A stretch of DNA of 25,815 bases from Methanobacteriaceae archaeon (GCA_017883605.1 JADGNH010000008.1:1-25815), one strand, 5' to 3'; positions 1 through 7,801 are shown, numbered from the stretch's first letter. Notes: generated from the letters alone by a model not told the origin. Translations and numbers: made by a program.

Positions 1-175
1 TTTTATTTCCTTTGATTTTTTATTCCTTTGTATATCTTTATTTCCTTGGATATTTTATTCCTTTGGATATCTTTATTTCCTTGGATATTTTATTCCTTTG
101 GATATCTTTATTTCCTTGGATATTTTATTCCTTTGAATATTTTTATTCCCCTGGATATCCTATTTCCCCTTTTAT
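1..175. repeat. 35-bp tandem repeat, about 4.5 copies, overlapping the hacA 3' end
   Basis: Copies begin at 1, 36, 71, 106 and (degenerate) 141. Each 35-bp unit consists of two similar halves of about 17-18 bp, both built on a TTTATTCCTTTGGATAT-like core. The copies at 36, 71 and 106 are almost identical. The copy at 141 covers the hacA stop codon (143-145) and its last few codons, so the array appears to have grown outward from the gene end. The window starts inside or at the edge of the array, so its full length is unknown. Confidence 0.9.
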
Positions 176-1387
176 GGCTGAATAGGCCACTACAGCAGGG
201 TTTGCCAGGTAGACCTCAGATTGGGGATCTCCCATTCTTCCCACGAAGTTTCGGTTGGTAGTGGATATGCAGACTTCATCCGCACCTAAAACTCCCATAT
301 GTGCCCCCAGGCATGGACCGCATCCTGGATTGCAGATTATGGCCCCGGCGTTGATGAAAGTGTCCATAATTCCCTCCTTCATGGCATCCTGATATATCTG
401 GACTGAGGCAGGCACAACTATCAGCCTAACATCTGGATGAACCTGTTTTCCCTCTAAAACTTTTGCAGCCATCCTCAGATCTTCCAGACGGCCGTTGGTA
501 CAGGAGCCGATGAATGCCTGGTCAATATCAGCACCTTCCACCTTTGAAACCGGAAATACATTATCCACGTTGTGGGGACAGGCTATTTGAGGTTCTAAAT
601 CGCTGATTTCAAATAAATATTCACTTTGGTATTGATAATCTTTATCAGAACGTAATACCTCATAGGATCCTACATCTCTTTCTTTGAAATAATCTAAAAC
701 AGCTTTGTTCGGTTCTATTATCCCATTTTTAGCCCCGCTTTCCACGGCCATGTTGCAGATGGTCATTCTGGATGAGACATCCATGAGATCAATGGTTTCC
801 CCTGAAAATTCCAGGGATTTGTAGGTTGCCCCATAGGAACCTATTTTACCTATTACATTTAAAATAACATCTTTAGCAGTTACATATGGTCTTAATGTGC
901 CGTTGACATTGATCTTATAGGCTTCCGGTACCATAAGCCAGGTTTTACCCGTGGCATAGATTACAGCCAGATCTGCAGCTCCCATTCCAGTTGCAAAGGC
1001 ACCGAATGCCCCGTAAGTGCAGGTATGTGAATCTGCACCCACCACCACGGTTCCGGGTTTTATAAATCCTTTTTCTGGAAGGACCTGGTGACAGATGCCC
1101 TCACCATGTGTGAAAATACTTTTTATTCCCTGTTCACGGGCAAACTCCCTGGTAATCTTCTGAAATTCAGCTGATCCTATGTTGTTGGCCGGCAGGTTAT
1201 GATCAAAAACAATAACTATCTTATCTGGATCCCACACCCTTTCAGCAATCTTTTTAAAGGTTTTAATGGTGGGGGGTGAAGTCCCATCATGGCTCATGGC
1301 CAGATCAACATTTACTTCTATAATCTCTCCCGGATGGACTTCATCTCTACCTGAAGCCCTGGCCAGTATTTTTTCTGTGATATTCAT
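143..1387 (-). CDS. hacA: Homoaconitase / isopropylmalate dehydratase-type large subunit (HacA/AksD)
   Basis: This is the large subunit of an aconitase-family hydro-lyase. The family isomerises (R)-homocitrate and its longer homologues during synthesis of the 2-oxosuberate precursor of coenzyme B, or 2-isopropylmalate in the leucine pathway. Seen: the [4Fe-4S] ligands Cys296 (GSCTNG) and Cys356/Cys359 (GCGPC), plus the early HDGTSPPT and GADSHTCTYG blocks. The length of 414 residues is normal for the prokaryotic LeuC/HacA subfamily. I prefer the homoaconitase assignment because the gene lies 17 nt behind a short homocitrate synthase in the same operon; leuC cannot be excluded from sequence alone. 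The small subunit is not in the window. I chose the ATG at 1387 (protein start MNITEK) because GGGGGA lies 7 nt upstream; ATGs at 1393 and 1402 extend the frame but place the purine tract too close. The 3' end merges into a 35-bp tandem repeat. Confidence 0.93.
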   Translation of the reverse strand: MNITEKILARASGRDEVHPGEIIEVNVDLAMSHDGTSPPTIKTFKKIAERVWDPDKIVIVFDHNLPANNIGSAEFQKITREFAREQGIKSIFTHGEGICHQVLPEKGFIKPGTVVVGADSHTCTYGAFGAFATGMGAADLAVIYATGKTWLMVPEAYKINVNGTLRPYVTAKDVILNVIGKIGSYGATYKSLEFSGETIDLMDVSSRMTICNMAVESGAKNGIIEPNKAVLDYFKERDVGSYEVLRSDKDYQYQSEYLFEISDLEPQIACPHNVDNVFPVSKVEGADIDQAFIGSCTNGRLEDLRMAAKVLEGKQVHPDVRLIVVPASVQIYQDAMKEGIMDTFINAGAIICNPGCGPCLGAHMGVLGADEVCISTTNRNFVGRMGDPQSEVYLANPAVVAYSAIKGEIGYPGE

Positions 1388-1404
1388 GCCCATTTCCCCC
1401 ATCT

Positions 1405-2580
1405 CTAGATATCCACAGGACCGCGCACTGATCTGACTATCTGGTTAAAAAGCTTGTCATTAATGTATTTACCTTCTTCTCTTTCCCTTTTTACTTTCTT
1501 CACTATTTTGCATAACTCATCTTTGGTGACGTTTATACCGCATTCATCGAGTTTGGCTTTAACTGCTCTGCAACCAGAATGTTTTCCCAGAACTATTCTT
1601 CTTTGGTGTCCTATTAACTCCGGTAGGAAGGGTTCGTAGGTTAGAGGTTCTTCCAGTACGGCGTCTACATGTATCCCTGATTCGTGTCGGAAGACGTTTC
1701 TCCCTACTATGGGCTTGTTTTCGGGGATTTTGATGTTGGTCAGATCTTCCACCAGTCGGGAGAGTTCATAGAATTTGGTGATGTTAAAACCGAGATCAAC
1801 TCCATATATGATCTTGAGGGCCATAACAAGCTCTTCCAGGGGGGTGTTACCGGCCCGTTCACCTATGCCATTAACCGTGGTGGAAACAGCATTAGCACCA
1901 GCTAGGAGTCCTGAAATTGAATTTGAAAGGGCCATTCCAAAGTCGTTGTGACAGTGCAGGGCTATTTCGGCTTTTAAGTTTGATCGAAGTTCTTTTACCA
2001 GATAACTCATGCCCTGGGGGCTTATCGCCCCTACAGTGTCTGCGATGTGTACCCGGTCTGCTCCGTAAATCTCTGCTTTTTTGTAGATCTCCTTTAAAAA
2101 ATCCAGATCTGTCCGGGTGGCGTCTTCAGCAGAGAAGGCAACAAACATTCCATGGTCCTTGGCATGTTCTATAGACTTCATACAAACGTTTAAAATCTCC
2201 TCCCGGGTCATCCTGAACTTATGCTTCAAATGGAGGTCAGAAGTGGCCATAAATGTTATTATACCATCGACACCACAGTCAATGGCTATATCAATGTCCT
2301 CCTTCTTGGTACGGGACAGCACCAGTATATCTGCATCGAGATCCTCGCTGACAATGGCCTTAACCGACCTTTTCTCTTCGTTCGACACTATGGGAAATCC
2401 AGCCTCTATTTGGTGAATACCAAGTTCATCTAATTTTTTTGCAATTTTTAGTTTTTCTGGAGTTCTTAAACACACTCCTGGGGTCTGTTCACCATCTCTC
2501 AGGGTGGTGTCGTATACAGTGATCTTTTTTGGAAACTTTAAATCCACTGATTGATTATAGGGGCTTACAAAATGCTTCAA
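1405..2580 (-). CDS. aksA: Homocitrate synthase, AksA-type (LeuA/CimA superfamily)
   Basis: The family condenses acetyl-CoA with 2-oxoglutarate to give (R)-homocitrate, the first step of the 2-oxo acid elongation that makes the heptanoyl chain of coenzyme B. Seen: YDTTLRDGEQ at residues 23-32 (metal and substrate site of the DRE-TIM barrel), HCHNDF at 209-214 (metal-binding histidines), NGIGERAGN near 240, and HESGIHVDA near 300. At 391 residues it lacks the roughly 120-residue C-terminal allosteric domain of LeuA and CimA, which favours AksA. It is immediately upstream of hacA, so the pair forms a two-gene operon for consecutive steps. The start is TTG at 2580, supported by AAGGTGGG 6 nt upstream; no alternative ATG precedes the conserved barrel start. 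The residual uncertainty is exact substrate (homocitrate versus isopropylmalate or citramalate). Confidence 0.9.
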   Translation of the reverse strand: MKHFVSPYNQSVDLKFPKKITVYDTTLRDGEQTPGVCLRTPEKLKIAKKLDELGIHQIEAGFPIVSNEEKRSVKAIVSEDLDADILVLSRTKKEDIDIAIDCGVDGIITFMATSDLHLKHKFRMTREEILNVCMKSIEHAKDHGMFVAFSAEDATRTDLDFLKEIYKKAEIYGADRVHIADTVGAISPQGMSYLVKELRSNLKAEIALHCHNDFGMALSNSISGLLAGANAVSTTVNGIGERAGNTPLEELVMALKIIYGVDLGFNITKFYELSRLVEDLTNIKIPENKPIVGRNVFRHESGIHVDAVLEEPLTYEPFLPELIGHQRRIVLGKHSGCRAVKAKLDECGINVTKDELCKIVKKVKREREEGKYINDKLFNQIVRSVRGPVDI

Positions 2581-2586
2581 ATTATT

Positions 2587-2594
2587 CCCACCTT
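2587..2594 (-). promoter_or_regulatory. Ribosome binding site deciding the TTG start of aksA
   Basis: On the minus strand AAGGTGGG sits 6 nt before TTG at 2580. It matches the anti-Shine-Dalgarno end of archaeal 16S rRNA well and is the main reason to accept a non-ATG start here. Confidence 0.7.
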
Positions 2595-2622
2595 ACTTTT
2601 TAAAAATTACAGTTGAAGATCC

Positions 2623-2651
2623 CTTATTCATCCTCGGATTATGAGAATAAG
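2623..2651. promoter_or_regulatory. Inverted repeat overlapping the predicted aksA transcription start (candidate operator)
   Basis: CTTATTCAT at 2623-2631 is mirrored by ATGAGAATAAG at 2641-2651: nine matching bases per arm with one bulged base. It lies immediately downstream of the TATA-like TTATAAATACC (minus strand, 2661-2671), about where transcription would start, a usual place for archaeal repressors. Which regulator would bind is unknown. Confidence 0.35.
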
Positions 2652-2660
2652 CTTGTTCAT

Positions 2661-2671
2661 GGTATTTATAA
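2661..2671 (-). promoter_or_regulatory. Candidate TATA box for aksA-hacA
   Basis: The minus strand reads TTATAAATACC here, with an A-rich CGAAAA stretch upstream that could serve as a BRE. A start about 25 bp downstream (near 2640) would give a leader of about 60 nt. A second TATA-like element (TATATAAATA) lies at 2688-2697, so the choice is uncertain. Confidence 0.4.
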
Positions 2672-2946
2672 TGTTTTATTTTCGGATTATTTATATACCA
2701 ATTTATATTTATTTATATGCCATTTTTATTTTCTTTATATGGCGTTTTATTATTTTATCCAGTTATTTATTATAATTATATATAATTTATTATTACTATT
2801 TTTATATTATTATCATTTTCATGACTTTTTAATTTTTACAAATAATTTTTTTGATGGTTTTTACAGATAAATTCTTTGATAATAATCTTTTAATCTTTTT
2901 TTCTTTTTAAACGGATTTTTCAGAGGAATAAATAAATTTTTAAGGT

Positions 2947-3486
2947 CTAATGGATCCCCAGGAGTTCTAAATAAGATTTACGCACGAAACCGTCTGTTAT
3001 CCCCAGTTTCCGGTAGGTTTTAAATATCTCTTCCAGGGAATCCTGAAAGTCCTCCCCCTCTTTAAGGCCGCGTTCTATTTCCACAAAGGTTCCCACACCC
3101 TCAACATCATCCAAGCATATCACCAGATCATGCAGTTGATAAATCATCCTCTCCTTCTTTATGGTGACAACCGGGGTGAAACCCAGATTTTCCAGGATTG
3201 ATGCAGTATCTTCTCTATTTTCAACACTTACCTCAATTTCTTTGCGGGTTTTACTAACATCATCCATTTTAGCTCCCTTGTAGGTTAAAAATATTTTAAA
3301 ACCATTATTATGTGGAATTTTCCTTATCCTGAGAGCTTCATCGGTCTGAGCAAAGTCTCTGTGGGGTGCGTTATAGTAAATATCCTCTTGAAATTCGGTT
3401 TTAACCTTTAAAACTCCCATTTGAGACAATTTCTTCTTAACTTCTTTGAAATCTGTTACACGGGCTTTTACTTCCACTTCGATCAT
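2947..3486 (-). CDS. CYTH-domain protein, class IV adenylate cyclase (CyaB)-like
   Basis: This is a CYTH triphosphate-tunnel enzyme of the CyaB branch (179 residues, normal for the family). Seen: the defining ExExK motif at residues 3-7 (EVEVK), followed by charged strands EALRIR, LTYKG, RKEIEV, KKERMIY, a CLDDVEGVGTFVEIE block and the terminal KSYLELL. These basic and acidic residues line the tunnel that binds a triphosphate and divalent metals. Family members hydrolyse inorganic or thiamine triphosphate, or make cAMP; the sequence does not say which applies, and cAMP synthesis should not be assumed in a methanogen. The start ATG is preceded by AAAGGCG. A TATA-like AAATATATAATAA lies at 3548-3560 (minus), giving a leader of about 40 nt. 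It appears to be transcribed alone. Confidence 0.85.
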   Translation of the reverse strand: MIEVEVKARVTDFKEVKKKLSQMGVLKVKTEFQEDIYYNAPHRDFAQTDEALRIRKIPHNNGFKIFLTYKGAKMDDVSKTRKEIEVSVENREDTASILENLGFTPVVTIKKERMIYQLHDLVICLDDVEGVGTFVEIERGLKEGEDFQDSLEEIFKTYRKLGITDGFVRKSYLELLGIH

Positions 3487-3602
3487 GTTAAACGCCTTTA
3501 AATAACTATTTATTATCTTTTCTTTTAAATCTTTAAAAAGATTGAAATTATTATATATTTCTGTCTCAAAATTTCGGATGCAATGATTTTCTGTAATCTA
3601 GT

Positions 3603-4010
3603 CTACTTAACTTTATTTTGAATAGAATTACGTATATAAACACTTGAATCTTCGATTTGTTCCATATAACTGTTTATAGTTTTCTCAATTATCTCGTAGG
3701 ATCTGATTTTCAAGTCCCGTTCTTTCATCAGGGATTTCTTTTTTTTAATGATTTTTTCAGAGGACTTTTGCCGGCCTAAAAACCCTGGTTTTCTGGAGGA
3801 CTCATCTAACTCCCGGAGTTTTTTTATATAATCCATCCGGATTTTCCTGATGTCAATATGGATGTTGTATTTAATTTTTTTCAGTATATCATTAATATCA
3901 GCTAGTGTATTCAAAGTGTTCATAGCTGATTCAATAGATGATACATCCATTTCAAAGTTTTCAATTCCTAAACCATCTATTTGGTCACGGTAAAGTTTAG
4001 GCCCATTCAT
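3603..4010 (-). CDS. Hypothetical charged coiled-coil protein
   Basis: This 135-residue protein is not recognised. It has no signal peptide or membrane segment. About residues 25-75 and 85-130 are helical and heptad-like, separated by a very basic loop (KKKK around residue 95), so it is probably a small cytosolic coiled-coil protein with nucleic-acid-binding potential (inference). Codon use looks like that of its neighbours and the start is well supported: GGGGGGTGAAG runs up to 2-3 nt before the ATG at 4010, and a TATA-like element (TTTTTTATATTATAA, minus strand, about 4040-4055) would give a very short leader. The gene lies between the CyaB-like gene and a large AT-rich gap. Confidence 0.65.
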   Translation of the reverse strand: MNGPKLYRDQIDGLGIENFEMDVSSIESAMNTLNTLADINDILKKIKYNIHIDIRKIRMDYIKKLRELDESSRKPGFLGRQKSSEKIIKKKKSLMKERDLKIRSYEIIEKTINSYMEQIEDSSVYIRNSIQNKVK

Positions 4011-4240
4011 ATCTTCACCCCCCTTGGGGCAGCGTATTGTGGATTATAATATAAAAAATATATATTATAATTCATATTTATAGTTCATATTATATAATAT
4101 TACTTTATTTTATTTAAAAATTAGATTTAACATAACCATTGGTATTTAAACAAGAATCAAATCTTTTAAATTTATAAAAAAATGTTTTTAGAGTTTCTAT
4201 GGTTAAATGTTTAAGTATTCTATTTTAAAATATTTTAATG

Positions 4241-4325
4241 TAAATTTGAGGTATTGATGTTTTAATTTAAATTTTGAGGTATTGATGCAAATTTTGAGTT
4301 ACTTTTAAATGTAAATTTTGGCAGT
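4241..4325. repeat. Degenerate direct repeats (20-27 bp spacing)
   Basis: TAAATTTGAGGTATTGATG at 4241-4259 recurs with one extra T at 4268-4287, and shortened versions start at 4288 and 4312. Spacing is irregular (27, 20 and 24 bp). Confidence 0.65.
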
Positions 4326-4544
4326 ACTAATAAACATCTATGAAATAAGTTTTATCAAAAAAAACTAAATCGAATTTGTAAACTTTTTATAAACTTAATT
4401 TTTTTTGGTAATGGTAACTATAAATATTGTAATGGATAACATTCCAATATAATCTGTAATTAGTGTGAATGTAGTCCTAAATGTTGAAAGAAATGATGGT
4501 AATGCCAAATTTTGTGAAAATAAGGTAAATACTTAAAAATTATA

Positions 4545-4629
4545 AAGTTATTTTAACTTATGAAGAAGTTATTTTTTAACGTATAAGAAGTTATTTTAAC
4601 TTATGAAGAAGTTATTTTAATATATAAAA
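4545..4629. repeat. 21-bp iterons, four copies, upstream of a promoter
   Basis: Units lie at 4545-4565, 4566-4587, 4588-4608 and 4609-4629. The first and third are identical (AAGTTATTTTAACTTATGAAG), the second has an extra base and changes, and the fourth turns into the TATA element TAATATATAAAAA. The inner GTTATTTTAAC is partly palindromic, so the units could be binding sites for a regulator; that is inference. Confidence 0.85.
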
Positions 4630-4663
4630 AGCTTAATGTATAAAAAAAAAACATGTAAGGTGA
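4618..4663 (+). promoter_or_regulatory. TATA box and ribosome site of the 4668 gene
   Basis: The TATA-like TAATATATAAAAA (4618-4630) predicts a start near 4649. A leader of about 19 nt would contain AAGGTGA (4657-4663), 4 nt before the ATG. Confidence 0.5.
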
Positions 4664-4667
4664 AGAA

Positions 4668-5150
4668 ATGGTTAAATCTACAAAAATTCTCTTAATTTTG
4701 TTTATAGTCCTTATCGCTGTTTTAGGAATAACAGCCGGGGTTTTGTTACAGACAAATAATGGAAAAGTGACCGCTAACAATTCGACAACTAACAATTCAA
4801 GCCCTGTTAATCAATCAACAGAACCAGTTACTCCTCAGGCTACCTGGCATCAGGTAGCAAACTATACTGAGCCCACTGCTGGTTTAATGAATTTCAATAT
4901 TCAGGGTCAGAAATGTAAAGTCGTCATGTCTGCAACACCCCAACTAAACAACGGTATCAATATCTTGACTGTTGATTTATTAAAGAACAGCAGCGCTTTA
5001 ACCACCGGTACCATAGCATGGGAACCTACCGAAGCTGTAACAAAAAAAGAAAAAACCCTGGAAGTCTCAGCAGGACCTGGAAATTACCAGGTTAATATTT
5101 ACGTCACAAACCTCCAAAGCTGGAATGTTACAGTTTGGGACTACTATTAA
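4668..5150 (+). CDS. Membrane-anchored extracellular protein, unknown function
   Basis: The 160-residue protein starts with MVKSTK followed by a hydrophobic helix at about residues 7-27, then an Asn/Thr/Ser-rich linker (about 33-58) with several N-x-S/T sequons, and a domain of about 100 residues predicted to be beta-rich. It is therefore probably an uncleaved N-terminal anchor with an outward-facing domain, likely N-glycosylated as is usual for archaeal surface proteins. I do not recognise the domain. A single cysteine (about residue 82) makes a disulfide within the chain impossible. The start is fixed by AAGGTGA at 4657-4663. The iterons directly upstream suggest that expression is regulated. 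A T8 run at 5303-5310 could end the transcript. Confidence 0.7.
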   Translation: MVKSTKILLILFIVLIAVLGITAGVLLQTNNGKVTANNSTTNNSSPVNQSTEPVTPQATWHQVANYTEPTAGLMNFNIQGQKCKVVMSATPQLNNGINILTVDLLKNSSALTTGTIAWEPTEAVTKKEKTLEVSAGPGNYQVNIYVTNLQSWNVTVWDYY

Positions 5151-5217
5151 ATGCGGTAAAAAAAGTTTTATAGAAAAAGAAGCATAGAATGTACTTTCTT
5201 TGGTGATTTGGGTTATA

Positions 5218-5263
5218 TTGTGATGGATTAATTTAAGATTTTGTGATGGATTAACTTAAGATT
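5218..5263. repeat. 23-bp tandem duplication
   Basis: TTGTGATGGATTAATTTAAGATT (5218-5240; shown as its start TTGTGATGGATTAATTTAAG) is repeated at 5241-5263 with one T-to-C change. It lies upstream of the TBP promoter. Confidence 0.85.
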
Positions 5264-5302
5264 TAAAAACTAAAATCTAAAATTTATAAATTATAAAAAA
5301 AA

Positions 5303-5310
5303 TTTTTTTT
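5303..5310 (+). terminator. Oligo-T terminator candidate after the 4668 gene
   Basis: Eight consecutive T residues follow an A-run, about 150 bp past the stop codon. Oligo-T tracts are sufficient for archaeal intrinsic termination. Confidence 0.4.
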
Positions 5311-5361
5311 AAGACTTCATTAAGATTTCAAGTAGCAGATGAAAACTCTTTATAAATATGG

Positions 5362-5373
5362 TTTATATATAAA
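5362..5373 (+). promoter_or_regulatory. Palindromic TATA element of the TBP gene
   Basis: TTTATATATAAA is a perfect 12-bp palindrome and a near-ideal archaeal TATA box, preceded 14 bp upstream by a second one (CTTTATAAATA, 5348-5358). Since this gene encodes the TATA-binding protein, direct autoregulation is possible, but that is inference. Confidence 0.5.
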
Positions 5374-5502
5374 CAGATATATAATTTCAACAATTTGAGA
5401 TTCTATAAGGTGTTGAATATTTTAGAATCTGCTTGATCTTCAACCAACATCTTATGGAATGTAAAATACTGATCTTTTTAATGATGGTTTGGAGGATGTG
5501 AA

Positions 5503-6048
<546 letters not shown>

Positions 6049-6085
6049 ACTCATCTTTTTAAATTTTAATAAACTCGGTGGTCTT

Positions 6086-7717
6086 TTGATTAAACTTATA
6101 GCATTTGATCTTGATAACGTACTCATAGACGGCGAAGCCATAGATGAAATAGGTAAATTAGCAGGCGTTGAAACCGAAATCTCGGAAATTACCAGAAAAG
6201 CCATGGAAGGTAATATGGATTTCGAAAACGCCCTTAAAGAGAGGGTAGCCCTCCTTAAAGGAGTTTCTGTGGATGATATAAAACAAGTGGTAAAAGAAAT
6301 CCCCCTAATGAAGGGTGCTGATGAAACTATTAAGGATCTTAAAAAAAGGGGATACAAAATAGCTACCATTACCGGTAGCTTTGAAATTATTGCCGACCGG
6401 TTGAAGGATGAACTGGATTTGGACTACTCATTTTCAAATTCTCTCACGGAAGAAGGGGGAATACTCACCGGGACTGTGAGCGGACCCCTGGTTCAAGGTT
6501 CCAAAGCAGACGTGCTCCTGGAGATACTGGAGATGGAGAAAATATCCAAAGAAGAGTGCGCAGCTGTGGGCGACGGTGCAAACGATATCTCCATGCTTAA
6601 AGAAGCTGGATTAGGAATTGCATTTAATGCAAAACCTGTTTTAAAAGAAATTGCTGACGTTGTTATTGAAAATAAAGATTTAAGAGAGCTTTTACCCATA
6701 TTTGACGGTGAGAGTGATTTGGTAGAGTCTAAGGGTGATTTGGTAGAGTCTAAGGGTGATTTGGTAGAGTCTAAGGGTGATTTGGTAGAGTCTAAGGGTG
6801 ATTTGGTAGAAGTTAAGGGTGATCTGAAGGAACCTAAAGAGGATTCCAAGGAACCTGAAGAATCTCGTTCTATTAAAGATAAAAAATATGCTAAAAAAAG
6901 CTTCAATGAGCTTTTAAAGGAAAAGCGACAGTTTGAAAAGCAGTTGAATGAGTTTACCAAGGAAAGAGATACTTTAAATGCAGATGCAAGGGAACAGAAG
7001 CATTTAAGAGATGATCTTAACGCCAGCATAAAAGAGAATTTGGAAAAAGCTCTTAAATACCGGGATGAGCGTGACCAGATTAACCAGGATGTTAAAAAAT
7101 ATAAAAAGAAGAGAGAAGAAGCTAACAATGAATTGAAAAAGATGGAATGGGCTTCAGGACGAAGGGATGTAATTAAAATTGAGGAAGAAATTGAAAAATT
7201 GGATAAAACCATAGAAACTGAAGTTATGGACATCCGAAAAGAGAACGAACTGGTTAAGAAAGTCACAGATCTCAGGAAAAAATTACAAACCATGGAAAAA
7301 GATGTAAAAGTTAAGGATGAAGCTGTTAAACTTAAAGAACTTTCAGAATCCTACCATTCCAAAGTGGTTGAACTATCCAATGAGGCCCAGGAAATCCACG
7401 ATAAAATGCTGGAATATTTCCACAGAATCGACCAGATAAGAGTTAAAGCAGATGATGCCCACTCCAAATTTATCCAAATCCGTGAAAAGGCCACGGGGAA
7501 ACATGAAGAAGTAAAAAAGGTTTTAAAAGAAATCCGGATAATAAACAAGAATCTTGACAAAAAAAAGGCAAAAGAACGTGATTTAGAAGGTCAGAAAACT
7601 AAAGAAAAAAGTTCTCAGGAAAAAGAGAAGGCAGAGGACATCTATCGAAAGTTCAAGGACGGAAAGAAACTCTCAACCGAAGAGTTCCTGCTCCTGCAGA
7701 GGCATAACATAGATTAA
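6086..7717 (+). CDS. serB: SerB-like HAD phosphatase fused to a coiled-coil domain
   Basis: Residues 1-205 are a HAD-family phosphoserine phosphatase: motif I DLDNV with catalytic Asp8/Asp10, motif II TGSF (Thr96), motif III Lys140, and motif IV GDGANDISM with Asp163/Asp167. SerB makes L-serine from phosphoserine. Residues 211-245 are five copies of a seven-residue repeat (DLVESKG). From about 260 to 543 the chain is a highly charged continuous coiled coil ending in FKDGKKLSTEEFLLLQ; this resembles the stand-alone archaeal coiled-coil family COG1340 (from memory). So this is a two-domain fusion of 543 residues, against roughly 210 for ordinary archaeal SerB. The start is TTG at 6086 with GGTGG 4 nt upstream; no ATG lies before motif I. 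It follows tbp by 37 bp. The function of the coiled-coil domain is unknown. Confidence 0.88.
   Translation: MIKLIAFDLDNVLIDGEAIDEIGKLAGVETEISEITRKAMEGNMDFENALKERVALLKGVSVDDIKQVVKEIPLMKGADETIKDLKKRGYKIATITGSFEIIADRLKDELDLDYSFSNSLTEEGGILTGTVSGPLVQGSKADVLLEILEMEKISKEECAAVGDGANDISMLKEAGLGIAFNAKPVLKEIADVVIENKDLRELLPIFDGESDLVESKGDLVESKGDLVESKGDLVESKGDLVEVKGDLKEPKEDSKEPEESRSIKDKKYAKKSFNELLKEKRQFEKQLNEFTKERDTLNADAREQKHLRDDLNASIKENLEKALKYRDERDQINQDVKKYKKKREEANNELKKMEWASGRRDVIKIEEEIEKLDKTIETEVMDIRKENELVKKVTDLRKKLQTMEKDVKVKDEAVKLKELSESYHSKVVELSNEAQEIHDKMLEYFHRIDQIRVKADDAHSKFIQIREKATGKHEEVKKVLKEIRIINKNLDKKKAKERDLEGQKTKEKSSQEKEKAEDIYRKFKDGKKLSTEEFLLLQRHNID
6716..6820 (+). repeat. In-frame 21-bp tandem repeat inside serB
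   Basis: Five units at 6716, 6737, 6758, 6779 and 6800. The first four are identical and the fifth is slightly diverged; a sixth, more degraded one follows at 6821. The unit is seven codons (DLVESKG), so copy-number changes keep the frame. The repeat forms a flexible, charged linker between the phosphatase and the coiled coil. Confidence 0.95.
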
Positions 7718-7726
7718 TAAAAAATA

Positions 7727-7801
7727 TTGAATAATAGAAGTTGATAGAATCTTGAATTATAGAAGTTGACAGAATCTTGAATTATAGAAATTTGAATAAA
7801 A
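7727..7801. repeat. 25-bp tandem repeat, three copies
   Basis: Units at 7727-7751, 7752-7776 and 7777-7801, based on TTGAATTATAGAAGTTGACA plus AATC, with increasing divergence in the last copy. It fills most of the gap between the serB fusion and the transporter gene. Confidence 0.85.

Larger units (their letters stand above)
2581..2946. other. AT-rich intergenic region holding the aksA-hacA promoter
   Basis: This 366-bp stretch between cyaB-like and aksA (both minus strand) has no credible gene. The aksA-proximal part contains the ribosome site, an inverted repeat at 2623-2651 and two TATA-like elements at 2661-2671 and 2684-2697. The sequence TCGGATTAT occurs twice (about 2634 and 2682). 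From about 2700 to 2946 it is almost pure A/T. A plus-strand open frame here encodes only Phe/Tyr/Leu/Ile-rich low-complexity sequence and is not a gene. Confidence 0.7.
4011..4667. other. 657-bp AT-rich intergenic region between divergent genes
   Basis: It separates the minus-strand gene ending upstream at 4010 from the plus-strand gene at 4668. Both promoters lie here, at its two ends. Between them are degenerate direct repeats of a TAAATTTTGAGGTATTGATG-like unit (4241-4259, 4268-4287, then partial at 4288 and 4312) and a run of 21-bp iterons next to the right promoter (4545-4629). No open frame, RNA gene or G+C-rich structured segment stands out. Confidence 0.7.
5151..5502. other. 352-bp intergenic region with the TBP promoter
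   Basis: It holds a 23-bp duplication (5218-5263), an A-run followed by T8 (5303-5310) that could terminate the upstream gene, and two TATA-like elements (5348-5358 and the palindrome at 5362-5373). The distance from these boxes to the TBP start implies a leader of roughly 100 nt, long for this genome. No gene was seen. Confidence 0.6.

Noticed and set aside
28..261. Plus-strand open frame over the left end
   Set aside because: It is produced by the 35-bp tandem repeat and encodes only Phe/Leu/Ile/Tyr-rich low-complexity sequence before running into hacA antisense.
2613..2870. Plus-strand open frame in the AT-rich gap
   Set aside because: The composition (Phe, Tyr, Leu, Ile) follows directly from A/T-only DNA, and it overlaps the aksA promoter in the opposite direction.
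4018..4027. CCCC-TT-GGGG inverted repeat before the coiled-coil gene
   Set aside because: Arms of four bases with a two-base centre cannot form a real hairpin; the G-run is better explained as the ribosome site of the gene at 4010.
6493..7293. Long minus-strand open frame (266 codons) opposite serB
   Set aside because: It is antisense to the repeat linker and coiled coil; the Ser/Leu/Phe-rich translation with repeated STKSPLD is the mirror of the 21-bp repeat. No ribosome site or promoter fits.
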